DNA of 64,000 bases, from positions 1 to 64,000 of the forward strand of contig QCQY01000001.1 in assembly GCA_003209475.1 (NCBI GenBank), in the 5' to 3' direction. The stretch is from Prochlorococcus sp. AG-459-B06. Its GTDB lineage: Bacteria; Cyanobacteriota; Cyanobacteriia; PCC-6307; Cyanobiaceae. The translations under genes were made by a program, and so were the position numbers. Numbering within the stretch: the first letter of the stretch is position 1; each line of letters begins with the position of its first letter. Below, one piece after another: positions 20,118 to 30,026 of this stretch. The notes under the pieces are model-generated. The model had not been told where the DNA came from. It saw only the letters and a program-made list of their open reading frames with translations, and ran no database searches.

Positions 20118-20702
20118 ATAGAAAAAGCATTATTTCCAAAAAATTTTTTTTATCGGCACTCTAAACTTGTTGCCCCTGATTTAATAGGCTGTCACCTCAT
20201 AAAAAAAAATAATGAGATAGATCAAGTTAAGGGGGTTATTGTTGAAACTGAAGCTTATTCACAGGAAGAAGAGGCATGTCATGGCTATCGCAAAATGACT
20301 GAATCAAACAAATCATTATTTGGCAAACCTGGAACATTTTATATTTACAAATCTTATGGCATTCATCATTGTTTAAACATAGTTACTGATAAAGATAATT
20401 TTGCGAGTGGTGTATTAATAAGATCAGTTTTTATCTCTATAAAGAATGAAAGATTAGCATCTGGACCTGGCCTAGTTACTAAGACATTCAGCGTAGACAT
20501 TTCATTTGACTCACTTGAAGTTCTTAATAACAAATCTTTATGGATTTCTCCAAGAGAATTCCCTCTAGAAGAAAAAGATCTTATTCAAACAAAGAGAATT
20601 GGCATATCAAAGGCAAAAAATATAAAATGGCGTTGGTATCTCAAAAAAAGTAGGAGTGTAAGTAAAAGATTAAAAGGTGACAGAACACCTAAATTTCAAT
20701 AA
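20118..20702 (+). CDS. Alkyladenine (3-methyladenine) DNA glycosylase, start codon missing or frameshifted
   Basis: An AAG/MPG-family base-excision repair enzyme. Family motifs run from [19 protein letters not shown] through [19 protein letters not shown] (catalytic Glu in VETEAY) and [16 protein letters not shown] to ASGPGLVTK and WRWYL. An ATG at 20295 would lose the first motif and the catalytic Glu. Homology continues in the same frame up to at least base 20136, but the only upstream in-frame stop is at 20112 and no ATG/GTG/TTG lies between. Either ATA at 20118 is used, or one extra A in the A5 run at 20122-20126 separates a TTG start (20111) from the frame. Confidence 0.8.
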   Translation: MEKALFPKNFFYRHSKLVAPDLIGCHLIKKNNEIDQVKGVIVETEAYSQEEEACHGYRKMTESNKSLFGKPGTFYIYKSYGIHHCLNIVTDKDNFASGVLIRSVFISIKNERLASGPGLVTKTFSVDISFDSLEVLNNKSLWISPREFPLEEKDLIQTKRIGISKAKNIKWRWYLKKSRSVSKRLKGDRTPKFQ

Positions 20703-20722
20703 TCATTTATCTTTTAAACGTA

Positions 20723-21739
20723 ATGCAAATTTGGCCTCATAAACATATCCACACATTAGCTAATTTTTCAATTAAAGATTATGAGTCAGTATTTGAATTA
20801 GCTAATAGATTTGATGCACTAAAGAATGCAGGAACGAAAAAGATTCCAGCCTTACAAGGGACTTTGGTAACCTCTTTATTTTTTGAACCTAGTACAAGAA
20901 CAAAAAATAGTTTTGAGCTTGCAGCAAAAAGGCTTTCTGCTGATGTCCAAACTTTTGCGCCATCCTCTAGTTCTTTAACAAAAGGCGAAACAATAATTGA
21001 TACAGCCATAACTTATTCTGCTATGGGGGCTGATACATTAGTTATCAGACATTCATCAAATTACATAACCTTTGATATCGCTGAAAAACTTGATGCAATA
21101 AATTCCAAGACTTCGGTTCTTAATGCTGGAGATGGATTACATAGTCACCCTAGCCAAGGATTGCTTGACATCTATACTTTAATAAAATTCTTTTCCACAA
21201 AAACACTGAATCCAGAGGTTTTAAATTCCAAAAAAATTTTAATAATTGGAGACGTTAATCATTCAAGGGTTGTCAGATCTAATCTTTGGGCTTTTAGTGC
21301 ATTCGGCGCAGATATAATCTTATGTGGTCCTAAGGCATTAATACCTGATGAATTTATCAATTTTTTAAAAACTCCCACGCCAAATCAAATAGAAGATCCT
21401 GTTAAATCAAGAGGTTCCATAACAATTTCAAGATCATTGGAAGAATCAATAAAAATTGCAGATGCGATTATTGTTTTAAGACTTCAGAAAGAAAGAATGA
21501 TGGAGAATTTACTTAGTAGCATTGATTCATATAGTTTGGATTATGGCTTAACCCCAGAAAAATTATCTTTGAATAATAAAGAAATTCCAATTCTCCACCC
21601 TGGTCCCATTAATAGGGATATTGAAATAAGTAGTAAAGTAGTAGATGGGTACCCTAATTGCTTAATTAATAAGCAAGTTGCAAATGGTATACCTATAAGA
21701 ATGGCTTTGCTTTATCTATTACAGAAATACAAGAATTAA
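20723..21739 (+). CDS. pyrB: Aspartate carbamoyltransferase catalytic chain
   Basis: PyrB condenses carbamoyl phosphate with aspartate in the second step of pyrimidine synthesis. The 338-residue protein carries the carbamoyl-phosphate signature [15 protein letters not shown] near residues 53-67, [10 protein letters not shown] near 76-85, SHPSQGLLD near 140-148 and [10 protein letters not shown] near 292-301. No regulatory chain gene (pyrI) is nearby, as usual in cyanobacteria. It begins 20 nt after the glycosylase gene. Confidence 0.96.
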   Translation: MQIWPHKHIHTLANFSIKDYESVFELANRFDALKNAGTKKIPALQGTLVTSLFFEPSTRTKNSFELAAKRLSADVQTFAPSSSSLTKGETIIDTAITYSAMGADTLVIRHSSNYITFDIAEKLDAINSKTSVLNAGDGLHSHPSQGLLDIYTLIKFFSTKTLNPEVLNSKKILIIGDVNHSRVVRSNLWAFSAFGADIILCGPKALIPDEFINFLKTPTPNQIEDPVKSRGSITISRSLEESIKIADAIIVLRLQKERMMENLLSSIDSYSLDYGLTPEKLSLNNKEIPILHPGPINRDIEISSKVVDGYPNCLINKQVANGIPIRMALLYLLQKYKN

Positions 21740-21740
21740 T

Positions 21741-22082
21741 TTATAGCAACTTAAGACTTTCTGTAAAGAAACCATAAAATAATCCTAATCTCAAAGAATC
21801 TAAAAAAAGTACTAAAAATTTCTTTTTTCTTTCAGATCTAAAATTTCGTCTTAGAACTATTAAAGTCTCGATAAAAACTACTGAAAAGAAAGCAGCTACA
21901 GGATCCATGAGTTCCACAACAGCACTTACCATACCAAGAGAACTTCCAATGAAGTAGCCAATTAAAAGTGTAATCAATGATATTGAATATCTTCGCCATG
22001 GGTTATTAGCCCAAATACTTAATGTATGAATGTTTTCTACAATTTTTAGCTGAAATTTTGTATTTTGAGGTTTAACAACCAT
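21741..22082 (-). CDS. Ycf20-like membrane protein (DUF565)
   Basis: A 113-residue protein with two or three membrane helices (about 34-54, 62-80 and possibly 95-110). The motif NPWRRYSISLITLLIGYFIGSS at about residues 27-48 is typical of the Ycf20/DUF565 family of cyanobacteria and plastids. Plant and algal homologues have been linked to non-photochemical quenching, but the molecular role is not settled. The gene is convergent with pyrB (1-nt gap), and a small helical protein gene lies just upstream. Confidence 0.8.
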   Translation of the reverse strand: MVVKPQNTKFQLKIVENIHTLSIWANNPWRRYSISLITLLIGYFIGSSLGMVSAVVELMDPVAAFFSVVFIETLIVLRRNFRSERKKKFLVLFLDSLRLGLFYGFFTESLKLL

Positions 22083-22093
22083 TGTCTATTTAA

Positions 22094-22294
22094 TTAAGCC
22101 GCTTCAGCGTTTGATTGAATTTTAGTATTTCCTTCTATTAATTCAAGCAATGCTTCCATCTGAGCAATTAATACTCTTAACTCGCCTGGGTCAGGAAAAA
22201 GATCATCTTCTTTTATTCCTAAATGCATTTCTCTAAGCTCTTGTCTTAAATAGCGTATATGACTAATGACTTGTTCTCTTTTGGTTTGCGACAT
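22094..22294 (-). CDS. Small conserved helical protein, function unknown
   Basis: A 66-residue acidic protein predicted to be mainly helical (IRYLRQELREMHLG, then LRVLIAQMEALLELIEG). There is a conserved-looking DDLFPDPGELR turn between two helices, and no cysteines, signal or membrane helix. I do not recognise a named family. It lies 11 nt upstream of the Ycf20-like gene on the same strand and may be co-transcribed with it. The non-random charge pattern supports a real protein. Confidence 0.65.
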   Translation of the reverse strand: MSQTKREQVISHIRYLRQELREMHLGIKEDDLFPDPGELRVLIAQMEALLELIEGNTKIQSNAEAA

Positions 22295-22513
22295 GAGATA
22301 AATTATTACAAGTTTATTTTAAGAGAGTATATTTTTGAAAAGGAGAAATTGCATATTTATGATTGAGAATGAAGATAAATAACTTAACAACAATTTGAAA
22401 AGATTATGAATATTGAAAATTTTCATATCCTTGAAAATATTTACTTACTACTTATATCAATTTTAAATAATTACTTGAGGCTTTATTATTAGAATATGTT
22501 GGCTTTATTCAAT

Positions 22514-22735
22514 ATGAAATTCATTTCTGAAAATCAAATAAGTGAGGAACTAGTAAATTCTTTTGATGAAGAAATGACCCTTGAGCTCGCTAAAAGGCTA
22601 GAGGAAGATAACTATAATACTCCATTTGATGGTTTAAAAGACTGGCACTTACTGAGGGCGCTTGCAATCAATAGACCTGAATTAACAAATAATTATATTC
22701 ATCTTCTCGATCAGGAACCTTTCGATGAAAACTAA
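22514..22735 (+). CDS. Small conserved cyanobacterial protein (DUF2555-like)
   Basis: A 73-residue acidic protein with LAKRLEEDNYNTPFDGLKDWHLLRALAINRPEL and a C-terminal YIHLLDQEPFDEN. This matches my memory of DUF2555, a short cyanobacterium-only family without assigned function. An alternative upstream ATG at 22496 would add MLALFN; the later ATG fits the family's N-terminus better. The 3' end overlaps the start of coaBC by 11 nt, indicating co-transcription and likely translational coupling. Confidence 0.7.
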   Translation: MKFISENQISEELVNSFDEEMTLELAKRLEEDNYNTPFDGLKDWHLLRALAINRPELTNNYIHLLDQEPFDEN

Positions 22736-23972
22736 TAGTAAGAACTCCAAAATAAAGGTTCTCTTATTGATAACGGGGAGTATTGCAGCTGTAAGAATTC
22801 CATTATTAGTTAGCCAATTAGCGAAAGAAAATTATGAAATAAGATGCGTTTTATCTAAAAATGCAGAAAAATTAATAAAGCCGCTTTCTCTCTCTATCTT
22901 GAGTAGAAACCCTTGCATTTTAGAAAATGATCAATGGTCAAATAGTCAATCAACACCTCTTCACATAGAACTAGGTAATTGGGCTGATATTTTAATCATT
23001 GCGCCTTTAACAGCGACAACATTATCAAAATGGGTAACTGGAAATGCAGAGGGATTGATCCCAAGCATCTTAATAGCAAATATAAAGCCAATTATTGTTG
23101 CACCAGCAATGAATACACAAATGTGGCTGAATAAAGCTGTCCAAAAAAATTATGATAATTTACAGAATTATGAAAATGTTTTGTCTTTGCAACCAAGTGA
23201 AGGTCTCTTAGCGTGTGATGCTATAGGCATCGGTAAGATACCTCCAAATGATCTAATTCAATTAGCTCTTGAATTTATAGCTTCACACAAACAAAATAAA
23301 TATCGAAAAGATTTACTTTATAAAGAAATTTTAATAACTGGAGGGTGCACCTCAGAGAAAATTGACGCGGCAAGACACATTACTAACAAAAGTTCTGGAG
23401 CTATGGGCCTACTTCTTTCTCAAGTAGCGAGGTTTAGAGGAGCACAAGTAAAATATGTCCATGGGCCCCTGAAAATCGATAAGAATCTTACTGATGGAAT
23501 AAAAAGATATGAAATTGAAACTAGTGTTGATTTAATTAGGGCACTTAATAATGAAATATCGAATTGTGATTATTTTTTCATGAATGCAGCAGTATCTGAT
23601 TTCAAGATAACCTCTGATACTTCAGCTAAAATTCCAAAAAATAAAATTAATGATCATTTGAATAAAAACTTTGAGCTAGTCCCTGATATTTTAAAAACAA
23701 TTAGTAAATTAAAAAAAGATAACCAAGTTTTTGTAGGCTTTTGTGCTTTTACAGGATCTATCGAAGATGCACGTATAACAATTAAAGAAAAGATTATCCA
23801 AAAGGGTTGTGATTATCTATTCGCAAATCCAATTGATCTTGAAGGCCAAGGATTTGGTTTTTTAGCACAAAATGAAGGTTGGCTGTTCGATACCAATAAT
23901 ATGGAACACCATATTAACAAAACATCAAAAATTGATTTAGCAAATAAATTAATAACCCAAATTGTTTCATAA
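22725..23972 (+). CDS. coaBC: Bifunctional phosphopantothenoylcysteine decarboxylase / phosphopantothenate-cysteine ligase
   Basis: A 415-residue fusion for two steps of coenzyme A synthesis. The N-terminal flavoprotein CoaC half has HIELGNWADILIIAPLTA near 75-92, PAMNTQMW near 127-134 and the cysteine loop EGLLACDAIG near 159-168. The C-terminal CoaB half has ITGGCTSEKIDAARHITNKSSG near 203-224 and NAAVSDF near 288-294. Both active regions look intact. Its start overlaps the preceding small gene. Confidence 0.94.
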   Translation: MKTNSKNSKIKVLLLITGSIAAVRIPLLVSQLAKENYEIRCVLSKNAEKLIKPLSLSILSRNPCILENDQWSNSQSTPLHIELGNWADILIIAPLTATTLSKWVTGNAEGLIPSILIANIKPIIVAPAMNTQMWLNKAVQKNYDNLQNYENVLSLQPSEGLLACDAIGIGKIPPNDLIQLALEFIASHKQNKYRKDLLYKEILITGGCTSEKIDAARHITNKSSGAMGLLLSQVARFRGAQVKYVHGPLKIDKNLTDGIKRYEIETSVDLIRALNNEISNCDYFFMNAAVSDFKITSDTSAKIPKNKINDHLNKNFELVPDILKTISKLKKDNQVFVGFCAFTGSIEDARITIKEKIIQKGCDYLFANPIDLEGQGFGFLAQNEGWLFDTNNMEHHINKTSKIDLANKLITQIVS

Positions 23973-24197
23973 AAAAAATAAAAAAAATTTTTTAATTTGT
24001 ATTTTTTTGTAATCTTAATCATTAAAAATAATGTGATAGCTTAAAATAATTCCAGTTTTTTAAAATCTAAAAAGCTACGGGTTGTTTCGAGGATTTAAAA
24101 GTCCTATCTTTTATGGTCCTTTCCCTTGTAATATCCGTACTGAACTATTTAGATGACCTTTAATCTATCGTCACAGAACTTTACTGCAACTTTAATT

Positions 24198-24992
24198 ATG
24201 AGAATTCGTTCTTTATTAGCTTTTGTTATTTCAATTTGTATAACTTTTGCTTTCATACCTTTTAAAACGTTTGCTTTTTCTGAAAGAGGAAATGCACAAT
24301 TCACAGATGTTGTTAACACAGGAAAAGCTAATGATTGCCCAACATTAGACTCATCTCTTATCGGATCAATATCTCTAGGGAATGGAGATAGCCTTAAAGG
24401 AATATGCATGCATCCAACAGAAGTTTATGTAAAAGTGCCTGGGACAAAACGAAAAGCTGCAGAATTTGTTTCTACAAAAATTATTAGTCCTAGAAATAAC
24501 ACCACAGTGACAGAAGTTTTTGGAGATATAGATTCAGGAACTTTCACCGAAAAAGGTGGTATTGATTTTCAACTTATTACTGTATTAACTCCTGGTGGTT
24601 TAGAGGTGCCATTTGCTTTCTCAGCAAAAGATCTTACAGCTGATTTACCTTCATCTATTGAACCTGGGACTGAGGTTAGTGGTTCAACATTTACACCTAA
24701 CTACAGAACTGGTGATTTTCTAGATCCTAAGGCAAGAGCTAAAAATACTGGTGTTGAATATGCTCAAGGTTTAGTTGCACTAGGAGGAGATGATGAAGAA
24801 CTTGCAAAAGAAAATATTAAAGTTGATGTAAACGGTACTGGCGTTATAACTCTTTCAATCAACAATGTAGATTCTGATACAGATGAATTTGCTGGTACTT
24901 TTGAAGCTATCCAACCTTCAGATACAGATATGGGTTCAAAGGATCCACTTGATGTAAAAATAATTGGGGAACTTTATGGAAGAAAGGCATAA
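24198..24992 (+). CDS. psbO: Photosystem II manganese-stabilising protein (33 kDa)
   Basis: PsbO sits on the lumenal face of PSII and stabilises the Mn4CaO5 cluster. I take the ATG at 24198 because it opens a standard signal peptide (MRIRSLLAFVISICITFAF, cleavage near FKTFA). An in-frame ATG at 24153 would add 15 residues before it. The mature part has the disulphide-type cysteines in ANDCPTL and GICMHPTEVYVK and a long beta-barrel region ending KIIGELYGRKA. Upstream lies about 225 nt of leader, and a strong terminator follows. Confidence 0.97.
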   Translation: MRIRSLLAFVISICITFAFIPFKTFAFSERGNAQFTDVVNTGKANDCPTLDSSLIGSISLGNGDSLKGICMHPTEVYVKVPGTKRKAAEFVSTKIISPRNNTTVTEVFGDIDSGTFTEKGGIDFQLITVLTPGGLEVPFAFSAKDLTADLPSSIEPGTEVSGSTFTPNYRTGDFLDPKARAKNTGVEYAQGLVALGGDDEELAKENIKVDVNGTGVITLSINNVDSDTDEFAGTFEAIQPSDTDMGSKDPLDVKIIGELYGRKA

Positions 24993-25007
24993 ATCCTGAT
25001 TAAGAGG

Positions 25008-25036
25008 AAAAGGGGGTTAAACCCCTCTTTTTTTTT
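25008..25036 (+). terminator. Rho-independent terminator of psbO
   Basis: The stem AGGGG at 25011-25015 pairs with CCCCT at 25022-25026, followed at once by CTTTTTTTTT. It begins about 16 nt after the psbO stop. The GC stem with a long U tract is a textbook intrinsic terminator and stands out in this AT-rich sequence. Confidence 0.9.
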
Positions 25037-25063
25037 CAAAATTTTTCTTTATAAATTTAAAAA

Positions 25064-26239
25064 ATGGAATTACAACAAAAAACTAAAACAGATACTAATG
25101 GACTAATACCGCCTTATGGAGGGGAACTAAAAAATTTAATTATCAAAGATAAAAACCTTAAAAATGATCTTATCTCTAAAGCTACTTGTGAGTTTGAATG
25201 CAGCGAAAGAAATGCATGCGATGTAGAACTTTTGATGGTTGGAGCTTTTTCTCCATTGGAAGGTTTTATGGATGAAAATAACTATAATTCCGTAATTAAA
25301 AATAATAGAGATACAAACGGGTTGCTTTTTGGCTTGCCTATTGTATTTGATTTAAATAATGAAAAAGTAAACGCTGGAGATAGAATATTGCTTACTTATA
25401 AAAAACAAAAAATAGCAGTTTTAGAAGTTAGCTCTAAATGGGAGCCTGATAAATCCTTAGAAGCTGAACTTTGTTATGGTACTAATTCTTTAGATCATCC
25501 TGCTGTTAAGATGATTTTTAATGAGAGAAAGAGATTTTATATAGGAGGGAAAATTTATGGTTTCGAACTACCACTTAGAGAATTCCCCTGCAAAACCCCT
25601 GAAGAAGTTAGATCTACACTGCCTTCAAATCATGATGTAGTTGCATTTCAATGCAGAAATCCAATTCATAGAGCACATTATGAATTATTTACTAATGCCT
25701 TACTCTCAGATAATGTCTCCTCTAACTCAGTTGTTTTAGTTCATCCAACTTGTGGGCCCACACAACAAGATGATATCCCCGGGAAAGTTAGGTATTTAAC
25801 TTATAAAGAATTAGAAGAAGAAATATCAGATGAAAGAATAAAATGGGCTTTTTTACCTTATTCAATGCATATGGCAGGTCCTAGAGAAGCTCTTCAACAT
25901 ATGATAATAAGGAGAAATTATGGCTGTACCCATTTTATTATCGGTAGAGATATGGCTGGCTGTAAGTCATCAACAACTGGTGAAGATTTTTATGGCCCAT
26001 ATGACGCCCAGAATTTTGCAAATAAATGTGCAGACGAATTGATGATGAAGACTGTTCCTTCAAAAAATTTAGTTTATACGAAGGAAAAAGGATACATTAC
26101 AGCTGAAGAAGCTAAAGAATTTAATTATGAGATTATGAAACTTAGTGGTACTGAATTTAGAAAGAAATTGAGGAATGGCGAACCAATTCCTGAATGGTTT
26201 GCATTCAAAAGTGTAGTAGATGTTCTAAGAAGCTCTTAA
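25064..26239 (+). CDS. sat: Sulfate adenylyltransferase (ATP sulfurylase)
   Basis: Sat activates sulfate to adenylyl sulfate, the first step of assimilation. The 391-residue monofunctional form shows QCRNPIHRAHYEL near residues 194-206 (the QxRNPxHRxH nucleotide site) and VHPTCGPTQQDDIP near 225-238. It also has YSMHMAGPREALQHMIIRRNYGCTHF near 267-292 (read in two parts) and GRDMAGC. No APS kinase domain is fused. It follows the psbO terminator and is transcribed separately. Confidence 0.95.
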   Translation: MELQQKTKTDTNGLIPPYGGELKNLIIKDKNLKNDLISKATCEFECSERNACDVELLMVGAFSPLEGFMDENNYNSVIKNNRDTNGLLFGLPIVFDLNNEKVNAGDRILLTYKKQKIAVLEVSSKWEPDKSLEAELCYGTNSLDHPAVKMIFNERKRFYIGGKIYGFELPLREFPCKTPEEVRSTLPSNHDVVAFQCRNPIHRAHYELFTNALLSDNVSSNSVVLVHPTCGPTQQDDIPGKVRYLTYKELEEEISDERIKWAFLPYSMHMAGPREALQHMIIRRNYGCTHFIIGRDMAGCKSSTTGEDFYGPYDAQNFANKCADELMMKTVPSKNLVYTKEKGYITAEEAKEFNYEIMKLSGTEFRKKLRNGEPIPEWFAFKSVVDVLRSS

Positions 26240-26285
26240 TAATGTTTTATTATTAGTATCATGTAAACATTAAAGACTATTTATC

Positions 26286-28139
26286 GTGAACAAACGTTGG
26301 AGAAACGTAGGACTTTATGTTCTAGCTGTTATTACTGTAATTTTCATTGGTACTTCTGTATTCGAGAAACCTAGTACAGAAAATGCTACAAAGACATTAA
26401 GATATAGTGATTTTATAGAGGCAGTTCAAGATAAAGAAATTAGTAGAGTACTAATATCTCCAGACAATGCGACAGCTCAAGTTGTTGAAAATGATGGAAG
26501 CAGATCTGAGGTCAATTTAGCCCCAGACAAAGATTTATTAAAAATCCTAACTGAAAATAATGTAGATATTGCTGTAACCCCCACAAAATTAGCTAATCCA
26601 TGGCAACAAGCTGTGAGTAGCTTGATTTTCCCAGTACTTTTAATTGGAGGCTTATTTTTTCTTTTCAGAAGATCCCAAAGCGGAAATGCTGGAGGCGGTA
26701 ATCCTGCCATGAGTTTTGGCAAGAGCAAAGCCAGACTGCAAATGGAACCATCTACACAAGTAACATTTTCTGATGTTGCTGGTGTTGAAGGTGCAAAATT
26801 AGAACTCACTGAAGTTGTAGATTTTCTTAAGAGCCCAGATAGATTTACAGCAGTAGGAGCAAAGATTCCAAAGGGAGTTCTTCTTGTTGGTCCTCCTGGT
26901 ACAGGAAAAACATTGCTAGCAAAAGCAGTAGCTGGAGAAGCAGGTGTACCTTTTTTCTCAATATCAGGCTCAGAATTTGTAGAGATGTTTGTAGGAGTTG
27001 GAGCTAGCAGAGTTAGAGATCTTTTTGAACAAGCTAAAAAGAATGCTCCTTGTATTGTTTTCATTGACGAAATAGATGCAGTTGGAAGACAAAGAGGCGC
27101 TGGTATGGGCGGAGGAAATGATGAAAGAGAACAAACATTAAACCAACTCCTAACCGAAATGGATGGTTTCGAAGGTAATTCAGGAATAATAATAGTAGCT
27201 GCTACCAACCGACCTGATGTCTTAGATTCAGCTTTAATGCGTCCTGGAAGATTCGATAGACAGGTAACAGTAGATAGACCCGATTATGCTGGAAGGTTGC
27301 AGATTTTAAATGTTCATGCGAAAGATAAAACTCTTTCAAAAGATGTTGATTTAGATAAAGTTGCTAGAAGAACGCCAGGATTTACTGGTGCAGATTTAGC
27401 TAATCTTTTAAATGAAGCAGCAATACTAGCAGCTAGAAAAGATTTAGATAAAGTAAGTAATGATGAAGTTGGTGATGCCATTGAAAGAGTTATGGCTGGT
27501 CCAGAAAAGAAAGATAGAGTTATCAGTGATAAGAAAAAAGAATTAGTTGCTTATCACGAAGCAGGTCATGCACTCGTCGGAGCATTAATGCCTGATTATG
27601 ATCCCGTAGCAAAAGTTTCAATAATCCCAAGAGGTCAAGCTGGAGGTTTAACCTTCTTTACTCCAAGTGAAGAAAGAATGGAATCTGGTCTTTACTCTCG
27701 TTCTTACCTCCAAAATCAAATGGCTGTTGCACTTGGTGGAAGAGTTGCTGAAGAAATAGTCTATGGAGAAGAAGAGGTAACAACCGGAGCTTCAAATGAT
27801 TTACAACAGGTTGCCAATGTAGCAAGACAAATGATCACTAAATTTGGTATGAGTGACAAAATAGGTCCAGTCGCTTTAGGTCAATCTCAAGGCGGAATGT
27901 TTCTTGGAAGAGATATGAGTTCTACAAGAGACTTCTCTGAAGACACAGCCGCAACAATTGATGTAGAAGTTTCAGAACTTGTTGATATTGCCTATAAAAG
28001 AGCTACAAAAGTTTTATCAGATAATAGAACAGTTCTAGACGAAATGGCTCAAATGCTAATTGAAAGAGAAACTATAGACACTGAAGATATCCAAGATTTG
28101 CTTAACCGATCAGAAGTCAAAGTAGCAAATTATATCTAG
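26286..28139 (+). CDS. ftsH: ATP-dependent zinc metalloprotease FtsH
   Basis: A membrane-bound AAA+ protease; cyanobacterial FtsH complexes remove damaged D1 during PSII repair. The 617-residue chain has two N-terminal membrane helices (about 8-26 and 108-126). The AAA domain has GPPGTGKT near residue 203 and a Walker [10 protein letters not shown] near 259-267, followed by the arginine-finger region. The zinc site HEAGH lies near residue 425. It starts with GTG at 26286. The sequence is of the FtsH2/Slr0228-like kind, to judge from its length and C-terminus, but the paralogue cannot be fixed here. Confidence 0.96.
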   Translation: MNKRWRNVGLYVLAVITVIFIGTSVFEKPSTENATKTLRYSDFIEAVQDKEISRVLISPDNATAQVVENDGSRSEVNLAPDKDLLKILTENNVDIAVTPTKLANPWQQAVSSLIFPVLLIGGLFFLFRRSQSGNAGGGNPAMSFGKSKARLQMEPSTQVTFSDVAGVEGAKLELTEVVDFLKSPDRFTAVGAKIPKGVLLVGPPGTGKTLLAKAVAGEAGVPFFSISGSEFVEMFVGVGASRVRDLFEQAKKNAPCIVFIDEIDAVGRQRGAGMGGGNDEREQTLNQLLTEMDGFEGNSGIIIVAATNRPDVLDSALMRPGRFDRQVTVDRPDYAGRLQILNVHAKDKTLSKDVDLDKVARRTPGFTGADLANLLNEAAILAARKDLDKVSNDEVGDAIERVMAGPEKKDRVISDKKKELVAYHEAGHALVGALMPDYDPVAKVSIIPRGQAGGLTFFTPSEERMESGLYSRSYLQNQMAVALGGRVAEEIVYGEEEVTTGASNDLQQVANVARQMITKFGMSDKIGPVALGQSQGGMFLGRDMSSTRDFSEDTAATIDVEVSELVDIAYKRATKVLSDNRTVLDEMAQMLIERETIDTEDIQDLLNRSEVKVANYI

Positions 28140-28159
28140 TTTTAAAAAATAAATATTTA

Positions 28160-28786
28160 ATGAATATCAAAGAAGATTTTTTTTCTGATTTGCTTCTAAA
28201 AGATTCTTTTTTTTTACTCATAAAACCTGAAGATAATATTTACTCAAATACTTCTATAAGGAATTCCTTTTTTGAAGAATTAGAAAGCTTAATAAAATTA
28301 GGATTAAAGAATATTGAAATAAGTTGGGCAAACAACGAAAAGTGGTTGGATTTTGTATCCGAAATCAAACTCAAATTTCCAAGAATTAATTTAGGCTCTG
28401 CCTCCATAGTTAATAAGCAATCAATAGAAGATTCATTAAAAATTGGATTAAATTTTTCTATGATGAAATTTTGGGACAAAGATCTTTTTAATTATTCGAA
28501 GTCAAAAAACTATTTATTAATTCCTGGAATTAAAAATTTAAAAGATCTTGAGGAAGCGATAAATTTAAATTGCAACATTATCAAAATTTATCCCATAAAA
28601 AGTAAAGCTAGTTCAATAGATATACTCAACTTTGAAAATATTGATTTCATTGCTGCTGGAGGCCTATCAATCAATGATGTAAAAACTTATAAATTTTTAG
28701 GATATAAAGCAATCGTGATTGGAAATAAAGGTATTATAAATCAAAAATTTGATCCAAAAATAAGTGAATGGCTCAAAAATAATTAA
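28160..28786 (+). CDS. KDPG aldolase-like protein (Eda family)
   Basis: A 208-residue TIM-barrel protein of the KDPG/KHG aldolase family, the last step of the Entner-Doudoroff pathway. The candidate catalytic Glu is in NIEIS (E53) and the Schiff-base Lys in IIKIYP (K142). IPGIKNLKDLEEA and FIAAGGLSINDVKTYKFLG cover the phosphate-binding end. The chain is diverged: SMMKFWDKDLF replaces the usual FxVSPG strand and the usual arginine after the Glu is replaced. Activity is therefore likely but not certain. It lies 20 nt after ftsH. Confidence 0.75.
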   Translation: MNIKEDFFSDLLLKDSFFLLIKPEDNIYSNTSIRNSFFEELESLIKLGLKNIEISWANNEKWLDFVSEIKLKFPRINLGSASIVNKQSIEDSLKIGLNFSMMKFWDKDLFNYSKSKNYLLIPGIKNLKDLEEAINLNCNIIKIYPIKSKASSIDILNFENIDFIAAGGLSINDVKTYKFLGYKAIVIGNKGIINQKFDPKISEWLKNN

Positions 28787-28820
28787 ATCAAAGATAAATA
28801 TAATTTATTTAACAAAGCTA

Positions 28821-29918
28821 CTAATTATTCATTAAGCCACATTGAGCTTGATTCAGAAGTAAATGATCAGCAAGTACTAAAGCCACCATAGCATCAACCA
28901 TAGGAACTGCTCTTGGTAGAACGCATGGATCATGTCTCCCTTTTGCTTTCATCAAAACTTCTTTTCCTTCAGCATTTACTGTTTTCTGTTCTTTCCCGAT
29001 AGTTGCTGTAGGTTTAAAAGCTATCTTCATCTCGATATTTTCACCATTACTTATTCCACCCTGTATACCTCCTGAATTGTTTGATGTAGTTTTTAACTTA
29101 CTAATATCATCAGACTTTATGAAGGCATCATTATGTTCGCTTCCTTTTAAATAAGTTCCAGAGAAACCTGAACCTATTTCAAAGCCTTTCGTGGCAGGCA
29201 AAGACATCAAAGCCTTTGCTAAATCAGCTTCTAATTTATCAAAAACAGGCATTCCAAGACCAGAGGGGGCATTTCTTACTAGACATTCAATAACTCCGCC
29301 GCAAGAGTCTCCTTGACGCTTTAATTGCTTAATTCTCTCGATCATTTCTGTTGATACTTTTTCATCAGGACATCTAACAATATTAGAATCTATTTTTTTG
29401 AGAGAAATCTTCTCTTTATTTATATCAGAATCAATATCATGTATACGCTTTACCCAAGATAATATTTCAGTTTTACAGAAGGTTTTTAATAATTGTTTTG
29501 CTACAGCACCAGCAGCTACTCTACCAATTGTTTCTCTAGCAGAGGCTCTTCCACCGCCAGAACTTGCCTGAATTCCATATTTGAGATGATATGTACCATC
29601 TGCATGAGAAGGTCTAAATACCTGCTCCAAATTATTATAATCTCTTGGTCTTTGATCCTTATTTCTTACCAACATTGCTATTGGAGTTCCAAGTGTTAAC
29701 CCTTCCTTTATCCCACTTAATATTTCAATTTTATCTTCTTCATTTCTGGGTGTTGTAATATCACTTTGGCCAGGTCTGCGCCTATCTAATTCATTTTGTA
29801 TAAGATTTATATCTATTTTTAACTTAGGTGGGCATCCATCAAGGATAACTCCTATTGCACCACCATGTGATTCTCCAAAAGTACTAACACGAAAAATTTT
29901 TCCAAAACTACTACTCAT
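28821..29918 (-). CDS. aroC: Chorismate synthase
   Basis: AroC converts EPSP to chorismate with reduced FMN. The 365-residue protein has all signatures: [17 protein letters not shown] at residues 15-31, [17 protein letters not shown] near 46-62, [21 protein letters not shown] near 120-140 (read in parts) and [15 protein letters not shown] near 333-347. It is convergent with the KDPG-aldolase-like gene and lies downstream of the psbA terminator on the same strand. Confidence 0.97.
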   Translation of the reverse strand: MSSSFGKIFRVSTFGESHGGAIGVILDGCPPKLKIDINLIQNELDRRRPGQSDITTPRNEEDKIEILSGIKEGLTLGTPIAMLVRNKDQRPRDYNNLEQVFRPSHADGTYHLKYGIQASSGGGRASARETIGRVAAGAVAKQLLKTFCKTEILSWVKRIHDIDSDINKEKISLKKIDSNIVRCPDEKVSTEMIERIKQLKRQGDSCGGVIECLVRNAPSGLGMPVFDKLEADLAKALMSLPATKGFEIGSGFSGTYLKGSEHNDAFIKSDDISKLKTTSNNSGGIQGGISNGENIEMKIAFKPTATIGKEQKTVNAEGKEVLMKAKGRHDPCVLPRAVPMVDAMVALVLADHLLLNQAQCGLMNN

Positions 29919-29978
29919 AGAAATATCAAATGTTTTATCTATATATAAACATTATATGAAACCAATTGAAAATTAAAC

Positions 29979-30004
29979 AAAAAAAAACCCCCAAAAAGGG
30001 GGCC
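29979..30004 (-). terminator. Rho-independent terminator of psbA
   Basis: On the minus strand a CCCCC-TTTTT-GGGGG hairpin (arms at 29998-30002 and 29988-29992) is followed by a T9 tract. It lies about 25 nt past the psbA stop. The pure G/C arms and perfect U tract indicate a strong terminator isolating psbA from aroC. Confidence 0.93.
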
Positions 30005-30026
30005 TTTAAATTTAAGAACTTTAAGC

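Noticed and set aside
22406..22492. 28-codon hydrophobic ORF before the DUF2555-like gene
   Set aside because: Composition is Ile/Leu/Asn/Tyr-rich as expected from random AT-rich DNA, and it overlaps a local inverted repeat; no coding signal.
26477..27208. 243-codon open frame antisense to ftsH
   Set aside because: It lies wholly inside the well-supported ftsH gene, its protein is Ser/Pro/Thr-rich low-complexity without motifs, and long antisense frames commonly arise from the codon pattern of conserved AAA genes.
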